Shown here: in pieces, positions 12,901 to 24,000 of the stretch
Numbering within the stretch: the stretch's first letter is position 1
Layout of the letters: each line of letters opens with the position of its first letter
Assembly (NCBI GenBank): GCA_949752735.1
Contig: OX457037.1
Coordinates: 31,662,760 to 31,726,759, forward strand
DNA from: Lumbricus terrestris
Lineage: Eukaryota; Annelida; Clitellata; Crassiclitellata; Lumbricidae
Direction: 5' to 3'
Length of the DNA stretch: 64,000 nt
Position numbers and translations under genes: made by a program
Notes under the pieces: generated by a model
The model's input: only the letters and a program-made list of their open reading frames with translations
Database searches by the model: none
Told to the model about the DNA's origin: nothing

Positions 12901-15900
12901 CGCACGAATGGCGGAGAAGATGCAGCAAGACTTTGATAACACTCGACTGGTAAAGATTTCAATCCTTGGACAACTCGTTTAATCAGTCGTTCAATCTATA
13001 GGTTATTTTTAATCAGTCTTTCAATAGCTAATGACATCAATCCTTAGATAGATGATTGTATCAATCCTTAGATAGATGATTTAATCAATCCTTAGATGAC
13101 TTATCTTTAGAGTAATCTTTAGATAGATGACTGAATAAGTCATTCAATTACTGATTGATTTTTTTTTATCAGGGTTAGATTGCTTCAGTTATTTCATTCT
13201 CATTATTTCAATTATTCTCCTCTTGTAGTATCATAGTGTTTGTTTGTATGTGCACTTGTTATAGCGCTCTTCAAGCTCCCTACTCAGAGGCGCTCCGACT
13301 ACAGAGCGGACACTGGATCGGAGTTTCACGCCGAAGCGCTGAGCAATTGTGAGTAAACTCGCTCAAGGACCGATTATCAGTCCTTTGTCTGTAGGTCAAA
13401 TACCCGTCTACAACTCTACATTCAGCATTGGTATATGGCCCGAAGCTTTGGAACTCGTTACCTACTAAATTTAAGTCTATTGACTCGCTAGCTACATTTA
13501 CTAAAAGCTATAAACAGTTCTTGTTATCCTGCTACTAATTCATTTTTATTTTGTTCTGTTTTCTTTTGTTTTCCTTTTTTCCTGTTTCGCCAATTATATC
13601 ATAAATAGGAATATTATAAATATGAATGATGTCTTCAGTAGTAATATGATACAAGTTGTAGTAGTAGATACTTGTCATTGACGGTCTAAAAACTTTAGAT
13701 TATATTGTAAGGAGGACTCGTTAAGCTCACTTGAGCTTTTTTCCCCTTCCAGACAGAATGTGGGTTAAATTGAATTATTTTCTTTTATGCAATGATGTGT
13801 AACATTATGTATTGTGTGAAATAAATGAAATGAACTTGAACTTGAAGGACTTGCTCAAGGTCCTATGCGGCGACCTGAGGTGGATTCAAACCTGCAACCC
13901 TTCGGCTGCAAGACCACGAACATGCCCACTGCACCACCGTGCCCCATAGTGGTACAGATTTTCCATGTAACCTTCATACTTTATAGCCACCAAAATCTGG
14001 TGAAACTGCAGGAGAAATCTTATTGTTGCAGGTAGTTACTAAGCTCGAAGAAGTTGGGAACAAAGTTCTTGAAGAGGTCAGTTTATTAATATAATTAATT
14101 AATGTCAGTTTATTAATATAATTAATTAATGTCAGTTTATTAATATAATTAATTAATTAATAATTATTGTGATTTTTGTGTGATTGTCTTCTTAGAACTT
14201 CTAGTTTTCTGTCTGTTTAGACTAGTTCAGATATGTCCGAATTTGCCATTCCTTCACTGCTATTGAGTCTCTTCCACGAGTTTTCCATATCCTTCTGTCA
14301 TTGGATCGAATCCAAAGTCATCCATCTTTGTCTAACTCTTGTCCACCTCCATAATCTTTCTTCATTCGCTCTTCTTAGTTGCAGGTCTCCTCAATAAGAA
14401 GTTTTGCTATATTATGGTGAGTTGGCAAATTAAAAGATTTTGATTCAGTTTTGGAATCGTTCTCATGATATTGTCTTGTATATAATGGTGTTTATTGCAA
14501 TTCTTGCAAGCAGGGCTTAAAGTGTGGCTGGAGGTCATGGACGGCGTCCAGGCACTTATTTTCAAATCTACACACTGTCCTGCCACTTGTTAGGCCAGCA
14601 CAGCGTGGAAAAGGAAGGGGTGGGTGTCCAGGCATTTCTTTTTCTACACTCTAAGCACCGCTTGCATGTGATACAGAAATATTTTAACTTGTGCAACCCT
14701 TTTGCTTATTTGTTTTCATTTTATGTGTGAAATCGACACCTTTTTTATTTGTCTTTGAAATGTTACGCAGAAGGAAAGAAGAAAGAAAACTGAATCGAGG
14801 TTTGTTCTGACGAATTTAATTCTCACATTGGGCTCTATGTTTTTTTTACCATTGACTGACTTATTTCTGATTTATTCGATTATTTGAAGTAGCTTCTTTT
14901 TAGTCTTCTTTATGTCCTGTTATATCTGTATGTGTTTGTATATAATGCTGGTGTGTATGTTTATGAGTGTGTGGGTGTGTGCGTGCATGCGTGCGTGTGA
15001 GTGTGTGTGTAGAATTGTATTATGCATTTGTAAAGTAATTTAATTTTAAATTTATATAGAGCCGCTGACAATCTTGACCATTCCATAGCACTTCCAGTGA
15101 GCATCAAGAGAGAAGAATTAGGTTTTTATTATTAGAGACAGAGATTTATAAACAGATCTAGAAAGACTGAAAGCGTGTAAAGACGAGAGAAGGGTGCTCA
15201 TGTAGAGAGATGCTACATAAAACTTCCTAAATAATCATAATATTATTAAATTATTAATATTAAAAGCATTTGTAATGCATGCAAAGTTACAGAAATGTGA
15301 TGTAGAGGGGCGGAGAAATAATTTTAAAATTTGTTGTTGTTGTTGTCGTGCAGGTCGCCTGAGCATCCTACAGAATGTGGCTGCGATGATTTCCATGGAG
15401 ATGCAACCAAACTTCAACTGACCAACTGCTCCAACTTCACCGCAGATGAACTTCTTGAGCGTGCTCTGTTAGTGGAACCGACTCTCACGAAAAATACAAA
15501 ATTCCATTGATCCTTTTCAAGAAAATCATTTCCAGGAATCCTTTCCACAAGTTGTTGTCCACAAATCCTTTTCCATGAAGCCTTTTCCCACAAATACTCC
15601 ACAAATGTTTTCCACAAATCCACAAACTTCTCTTGCTGCTCGAACTCAGAAGTTTCATTTTTGCATTTAGAGACAGACATCTTTGGACCTATAGACAATG
15701 TACTGCCTGTCAAACAGAATTTAAGATGTATACGTATTGCGGGATGCTGCAGTGTAGGGTATGCTCATTGCCTTAGGGCCGGAAGGTTGCGGGTTCCAAT
15801 CCACATCAAGCCCACTGAGTAGGGACCCTAGCAAGCAAGTTTTTCACGCGCAATTGCTCATGCGCTTCGGCGTGAAACTTCAATTCAGTGTTCGCGCTGT

Positions 15901-18037
15901 AGTCATCAGGAGCGCCTCTGAGCAGATATATTGAAGAGGCACTGTAACAAGTGCTCATACGTTTAGAATGAGATGATTTGTATAGCTCATTTTTGTGTAC
16001 AACAGTTGATGGACTGCTGCGGACGTATTTTGAGATTGTATTTTTATCTCCACCAAAAAAGAATCGTCAACCTTAGGCAGAGCATTCTTCTGATTGAGCA
16101 TCCACATTGTTTTGTGTCTTCTTCTTTTAGAGACACAACGCGTCGTGGAGCTGACGTAACCCGCGACGACCTTCACAAGCTGTTCAAGGCTCTGTCTCCA
16201 AGGCAACCGGAACAGGAGGAGAAGACGAAGGAAGAGGATGAGAAGCGACGACGTCTGCTGGAATGGATGGAAAAGAAGCGAATGGAGCGGATGAAGAGAT
16301 TCAAGAACGAAGTGGAAGAGAAACGCGGCACGGAGGTCCAACCGTATGCACCAAAGGCCAATCAGAAGATGGTAGAGCCTTCCAGACATCTTCTCTTTTC
16401 TATCCTTATTCTATTATATTTGCCAAGTTTCTTTCCGGAATGTACCACAGGGGCGCTCTCCTGCATTGTGGAGTAGGCTACATCATATTCACATTTCTGT
16501 GTAATTTTATGCATATTGAAAATTTTCAGAGTAACAATGATAATAAGAGTTGTACTAATATTAAACTCCGCCACAGGCTACCTCTTTTGAGGTAGCCTGT
16601 GCCTGTCCCAAGCCAGGATAAAGGAGGAGGGTTTTGCGGTGGGCTTGCAACCCACCCAGGTAAAACAAACGCACGCAACAGAAACAACGCAGAAAATAGG
16701 CTACGTTGCCCGATGTGCAGTTCTGCACGGGAGGGACTAAGTACTAAGTAAGTACTAATATTAAATAATATCCACCAGGGCTCAATCCAGATCCTTTGCT
16801 TGCATAGATCCCTTCCCTTGGCAATGGACTTAGGTCCCTCTCTATGGAATGGACTTCAGTCAGTCCCATTCCATAGAGAATGGACTTACTTTCCTTAGAT
16901 CAGTTTGCTCCTGCAGTCTCTTAAGGCAGTGTTTCCCAAACTGCGAGTCACGACCCAAAAGTTGGTGAAGCTCTATCAAGTGGTCGTCATTAGTGATGTA
17001 GCTTTTCCGGAAAAGTATTTTGACGGAAAGTTTCCGGAAACTTTCCGGAAACTTTCCGGAAACTTTCCGAAGAACCGGAAAACACATTAAAATCAGAAAT
17101 TATCAGAATTTCACTCTCAGAAATTTTTCTTATAGTTTAAACTCCTTTTATTTACAGTACTTCTGTCGATGCAAACAATGTTGAACTTAAAAATAATTAA
17201 TATGAGCAATAAACACTGTTCATCAGCATTTCAGACTAGAGTAGCCTATAGAAATTTAGTTGTATCTTGCATGTCTGCAGTCGGCTGTGTTGCAGGAAAT
17301 GTGTAAAAAACTGATATAAGCATGAAATAGTACAGCATCAATTTCTGTTTCTGTCTTATATTTTCATAACTCACAAATATGAAGGTGACTGAATGATAAA
17401 AAATATTTTCTCTAAATATACAGCAAAGTTTAATTGCATTTAATTCCTAAATGTACCGGTATTTTTGGGCTGTGTGAACAATTATCACTAACACTAGCAG
17501 TGCCATCTATTGAATAAACTATTACTTATAACCACCTAAGACTGCTTATAGTGATGTATGTATTTAGTAACATTACATTGAAAGAAAATTCAGACTCCTT
17601 AGAGTTGAGTATGTATTTAATAATATTTTATTGGTGGAAAAATACGTTGGAAAGTTTCCGGAAAAATATGAAACTTTCTGGACAATTTTTCCACCTCACA
17701 ACACTAACTTCTGATAGTGATTGATGTATTTAGTAGCATTATATTGAAAGAAAATTTCGGACTCATTAGAATTGAGTATGTATTTAATAATATTTTATTG
17801 GTATAAAAATATGTCGGAAAGTTTCCGGAAAGATTCGTCGGAAAGTTTCCGAAACTTTCCGGAAAGATATGAAACTTTCCGAGGAAAGTTTCCGCCTCAC
17901 AACACTAGTCGTCATAGTTTTTCAGGATATATTTTTTTGTCATTTCTCATAAATTCTAAAGATTCATGTTATAAACAGCAGAACAACAACATTTGAATAT
18001 GATTGGGCTATGAATTGCTGTAGTAGTAGTAGTGGTA

Positions 18038-18071
<34 letters not shown>

Positions 18072-21000
18072 TGATGATAACAATAATAATAATAATGAAT
18101 TTAATAAATTATTAATAGAATTGCGGGTGCGGCAGCTGAGCTCGCAACGGATAGGAAAGACACCAAATACATCGCTCTTCTTAACATACATTTTTTGTCC
18201 CTCTTGCCCTTGAGACTTTAGGTCCAATTTGCTCTAATGGCCTAAACTTTTTTGTCAGATTTAGGCCGCATCCTAACTTTGTATTCTGGCGAACTGAAAG
18301 AGACCTGTTTTCTGTTGCAATGCCTCTCTATAACCGTTCAGCGTTTCAACTCGGTGGCCTTTCGAGGCACTTTAGCTGAGCCGGTTCCAGAGGAGATATA
18401 ACAATAGCTACTGCTTCCCTAATTTATTGTACTTCTTGTTACTGGTGTTTCTTGTTGAAAATATTTAAAAAATTTTAAAAAAAAGAAGTAAATGAATAAA
18501 ATACAACCACCTTCTAAGACAAGTCATTCCAGAGCAATGCTCTCCTGATTTCCTAGGGATCATGTGTACTTAGGGCCAAAACAATTACAATAAAATTGAT
18601 ATTGTGTGCTGTTCTTGTTAAATACATTCATATATTGCGTATCCTGTGCTCCATTTCACAGTTGACACGGAACAATTGGGAAGCAATGGACGAAGACCGT
18701 GCAACAAAGAAGAACCAACTCCAGCTGGTCAACATGGAACTGCGAACCCAGGAAGCCGCCGGACTTCTCACCGACCTGCTCTCCGACCAGCCGAACCTAT
18801 CAAAGCCAGTCATTGATCGGCCAATCAAGACAGCCGACACAACTCTCAGACGCTACCACCTGTCTGCTGTTAATACATCGCGTACAACCAAGGGGATGAG
18901 ACGATCGGTGGGGAATTCCAAAGTCCCTCAAAATGACTACTGCGAGTATCTTGAGCTTTTAGAAAGCTGTGAACGAGAAGCAGAGGTGATTCTGAAGGGA
19001 GGCAACGCAGTTGGGGTAACAGCCAGGAGGGAGGGGAAACGGTCACCGGAACAGAGACCAGACATGGGGCGTGAGAACGGAAAAGGAAAAGCTGGTGATA
19101 AGACGTACCAGTTGAAGTCGTTTCGAGATGTTGTGAAGCTTCAGAGACCAGAAAGAACAAGACAGGAGTCGACTTCCGGTAGCTAAGAGGTCATCATCCG
19201 TACAGGACAGCCGGTTGTCACCTACGAGACAACGGGATATGTCGCTCGAAGAGAAACAAAGAATTTACGGTTGTCTATTTTTGGGAACTATGATTCGTTC
19301 ATTCATTTGCAACTGAGATTAATATAGTGCCTCTTCAAGGTTACTACTAAGGAGTGCTCCCGAAACAGCCATGGCTAAAAGGAATGGTTTAAGGCTGCAA
19401 TAAAACCCATTTGAGCAAAGTATAGCATAAGTTGTATGATTCCATTCCATAATGGAAAATATGGTGCTGTCTAAGAATAGTTCGCATGTAAGCGCAAAGG
19501 TAATGTCTAGGACTGTAGGCAATTATTTCAGTTTAGTCTGTGCCAACATTTCTTTTTGTTTAAGTGTCAGTTTGACCTTCCCCGATTTTGACCTGGCACC
19601 GGACAGAACAGAGCAACGTGTCTGTTGCTGACTTGATTTGATAATGCTCTGTCGAATAATCTGGTCTCCCTGACGTGGCTTTTTGTGGGTACTGAGAAAT
19701 TGAGAACGTTTACATTTGCACATCATTAACTGTTCAAAGTAGTTTTTGCTAAAACGTGTATGTTGCAAGATTTGGTTGAGTCCTGTTTTTTGCTCTGAAA
19801 ATTATTGTTTAGATTCGAATATATATGCAGTTTAGTGTAGTTATGTCAGAATTGTTTTGTTCACAAAAGGTTTTCATTGAGGCTTGGGTATTGCTGTTTT
19901 AGCGAATATTTATTTGGTTGAACCCCAATGATGGATTTCAACATTGTATTTAAACTCTGATGATCTGGTAATAGTTTTTGACGCTTATGTGTTGCGAAAT
20001 ATTCTGTTTTCATAGGGTCAACTCACATTCCTGGTACGACGAGACAGAGGCCAACAATTCGTACAGTAAAGTCCTACACTCAACGACTACAAGAAATGAA
20101 ACAGGGTTCAGGAAAAGAAAATGAAATTCACTGGAGATACCAGACTGGATCAGCACGTACGTGTTCATGGTTCATGCTTTCATTTGAATACATCTTAATA
20201 CAGTTCAGCTTCTGGTTCCCCGCTTGTGGATTGCTATTCATTATCGGTCGATTTTCCTGCAACCTGGAACGGCCTCCCTGTTTTACACTTCACTTAGAAT
20301 AGCCTACTTTGAAGAGGCACTATATAAAACTTCCTAAATAATAATAGCATAATGATACAATACAGTATAATTATATTCACTACATTGTTCTGCTATTGAT
20401 TAAACATACATAATTTGTGTTGAGTCACTGAGGTGGTGTTCTTACATCCAGAAGTGGTGGCAACTAGAGAAATAATCATTGTGTATGCAGGGACCTCTTG
20501 GAGTTTTTTCGTTATGGTTGTGCAAGATAGTGTTTTACTTATTTTGAGCAATGTGGTAGTTGAAATTTTGCAATTAATATCGCCAGAATACAGAATTTAA
20601 TTACTGATTAATACCTACTTAAATTGTTGCATAATTTATTACTTACAGATTGCATAATTGAATTGCTTGTTCAGTACCTACTTAGCTTGTAGCATAATTA
20701 ATGTCTTAAACAATGCATAATGGAATTGCTTGTTCAATACTTACTTAGCTTGTAGTATAATTAATGTCTTAAACAATGCATAATGGAATTTCTTGTTCAA
20801 TACTTACTTAGCTTGTAGCATAATTAATGTCTTAAACAATGCATAATGGAATTGCTTGTTCAATACTTACTTAGCTTGTAGCATAATTAATGTCTTAAAC
20901 AATGCATAATGGAATTGCTTGTTCAATACTTATTAACTTACATTTATAATTAATTAATTATTTATTTACAGCACCCATAATAATATTAATTGATTGTCGG

Positions 21001-24000
21001 GTGGATGTTTCTTGCCTGATGGCAGCCAACCTCAATCAGCTTATGGCAAGTCTGAGCTGCAGACAACTCAGAGACGCCAACAATCATCAAAAGAACGTCA
21101 CGACTCCTCAAATTCAGGCGAATAATATAATCAGAGCATATAATGTTTGTATGCGCACTTGTTATAGCGCCCCTTCAAGCTCACTACTCAGAGGCGCTCC
21201 CGACTACAGAGCGGACACTGCATCGGAGTTTCACGCCGAAGCGCTGAGCAATTGCGAGTGAAGGACTTGCCCAAGGTCCCTACGCGGCGACTTGAGGTGG
21301 GTTCGAACCTCGAACCTTCCGGCTTCAAGGCAACGACGCCACCACTACTACACCACCGCGCCCCATAATGAATTCACGTCTCTGCATTTGCTGGTGATAA
21401 ATTATTGTTTCTGTTCCGACTTTTTATGTTTTATTTACCCAACATGGTGTGTTTTAAAGAGCTTCTCAAAAGCAGAACTCTGAGTAAAAAGTCTCTGGCA
21501 TTATTTTTTTTAATTTATCACTCAACCATTCTGATGTACAATAATTGTTATGTGAGACAATGAGAAAATGTAATCCCACCTGTATTAGGAACACGACATA
21601 TTCACACAATATGTCGGATCTCATGTTTTTTTAAATGTCTGTCATTTACAGCCATGTACTTCGTGTAATGCATTCTGTAACTTTTCGTGATTAATAAATT
21701 GTCTGACTTCCTTTCCCGCAGTGCATCTCTTACAGGATTGCATCTTTGGTGTGGCAGTGCTTATCAGGCTGGGTACCCTTTTAGCTGCATGAGTGTTGTC
21801 TCCCCCTTTCCACTTGCAGAGTCCGCCGTGCACTGCGCTCTGCTGTCCATGGTGACTTAATGGTTCCCTTCACTCGCTCTGCAACAACGCAGAGCCGTTC
21901 GTTCTCTGTGGTTGGTCCTACAACCTGGAACGAGCTTCGCTTGACTATAGGACACCTCCCAAGCTTGCTCCGTTGGCAAATTTCTCACTGTTCCGAAAAA
22001 TTAATTCCAACAGCGGTTTCCGGTTTGCACAAATGGGAGAACAGATAATGTTGACCTGGCATGTAACTGGTGCCTGCTGCCGTGTCTTCTTCAGATATAT
22101 AGACCTACTTCGGTTACGTTTTAAATCAATGCATGTCACGAAGTTTAAACTTGTTCACATCATGGCTGAAGTGTCATTCGATGGTAATTTAATATTCATT
22201 AATTTTTTCAAGGCGTTACGTAACGTTCAGCTCCTCCCACTCACCCAACCATGTAACGTTTCGTAACGTTTTCAATGACCCCACCCACCCACCCTCGAGC
22301 GTTACGTAATTATGCAATGACCCCTTATAGTTTTCCGTCATTATCCTTTGTCATATTTAGCGACCTTCAAAGCCCCACCAGCAACCACTGGGCTCCGATG
22401 GCACAGACCAGCTCATCCTCCAAGGACGTACACCGAACAGCTACAGGAGCTCCAATGCCCGGCTACAGTTCGACTGGAAAAGATGCGACCTGCAACCTCT
22501 CGCCTCATGCCTCAACAACGTTAGCAAAATCTTTTCACTCTTGTTAATGAAACCCAAAAGGTATTAAACAAGCAATACAACACAAGCATGTCGGAGTTGG
22601 TAATGGTGCCATAGAATTTAGACCAAATTGATTTGAATTTTGCTTTGATAATATACACTTATTTTGAAGTGCAGTAAAGCATGTGGGTGCAGGCCAATGG
22701 TGTTGCTGTGTAATATGGATAGCATGAGTATGAGTAAATATATGAGATATATAGAGTAAATTGGTTTAAAAACATAAGATGGACAAAATGAATTGGCTTA
22801 TGGTGCACTACGCTTAATGCTGTTGCTTAGTAAGGTTAGAAACTCTAAGTACGGTACGTAAATAATAATTTGTATATTATATTCCTAAGTAAATCAATCA
22901 TATTCTCACATTTCTTCTCCAACTCAAAATGCCGGAATGAATAGAATATTATTATTTCCAATCTACACCATTCCTTAATTATCTTTGTCAGTTATTAACA
23001 ATTTAGACACTGCAGAAAATTATTGGCAACTTTTATAGCACTGGCATTTGATCAACTAGGCACAGGAACGATAGCATGACTACTTGCCTAGAGACTATTC
23101 GTAATTCTGACTGGGAGTGCCTCTGAGTAGGCTTCTTGAAGGGGATGATACTCAAATTTTTGGAATGAATGAATAAATTCTTTGCAGCATCAGAAATGGG
23201 AATTAAATTGAATATATTGTTGCTGTTACATTAGCCGTAGATTTGTTTTGATTTTCGTAGGTCTGTTTGAAAAGTCGGCCGGTCTTCTTCCCCGTTCGCA
23301 GAGGCGCAATCGTCCGTACGCCAATCCCTATTCAGACGTCGATGTTTCAAGCGACTTTAGTTCATGGAGCATGGATGAGAATGTTCGAAAGATCCTCTAC
23401 GAAGATCGTAGCCCACTTCCCACTGTAAGTGACGCACACAAGAGATCCAAAGACAATGTCAGGCTAACGGGATTCATGTTTGGAACCATGCACAGTTTCA
23501 TTTGATTCTAGAAGTGCTGTGGCTCAGTCTCGATCACTTTCTCCTTCTGTCTACTCTACAATTTTTTTCCAGTCTCTCTTCTCAAATTCTGTCTGGCAGA
23601 CTTTATTTTTAAAAACTGCTTCTTCTCTTGGGACCTTGCACACTGGGAGTGCTTCTGAACGGTTTGCCCTATAAATAGGTGCTTTACAAATGCTCAGAAA
23701 GAAATTACATTTCTCGAGTACTTTACAGGCACTCGACCATTGCCCCTTTTTCGAACTTCCACCCATTTGATTGAATTATGATTTTCTTTATCATTTCTTC
23801 TTTGTAACTGGCTACGGTATGTCAGCAAGAACTCAATAAAACGAATATAATTTTCATCACCAGATACAATACAAGGCAAAAACGGTGGCCATTCCTCACC
23901 TACCAATGCCCAAGAATCATGCAACTGAAATATCGCTCAACCATATCTTTTAGTTAGCTCAAACGCCTTTTCTTCTCGATATTCGCTCAACCATTGTGAC

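Noticed and set aside
15060..15121. Possible exon RAADNLDHSIALPVSIKREE
   Set aside because: It lies within an interspersed repeat, and skipping it gives exact phase continuity between 14771-14799 and 15354-15467.
16860..17090. Open frames with repeated FRKLSGKFP-type peptides
   Set aside because: They arise from the TTTCCGGAAA repeats of the hAT-like element, not from a protein-coding gene.
20971..21140. Possible CPLANE1-like exon reading MDVSCLMAANLNQLMASLSC or, in another frame, LPDGSQPQSAYGKSELQTTQ
   Set aside because: The exons on either side already join in phase without it, the second frame has a stop near its start, and no convincing donor follows before the SINE at 21146.
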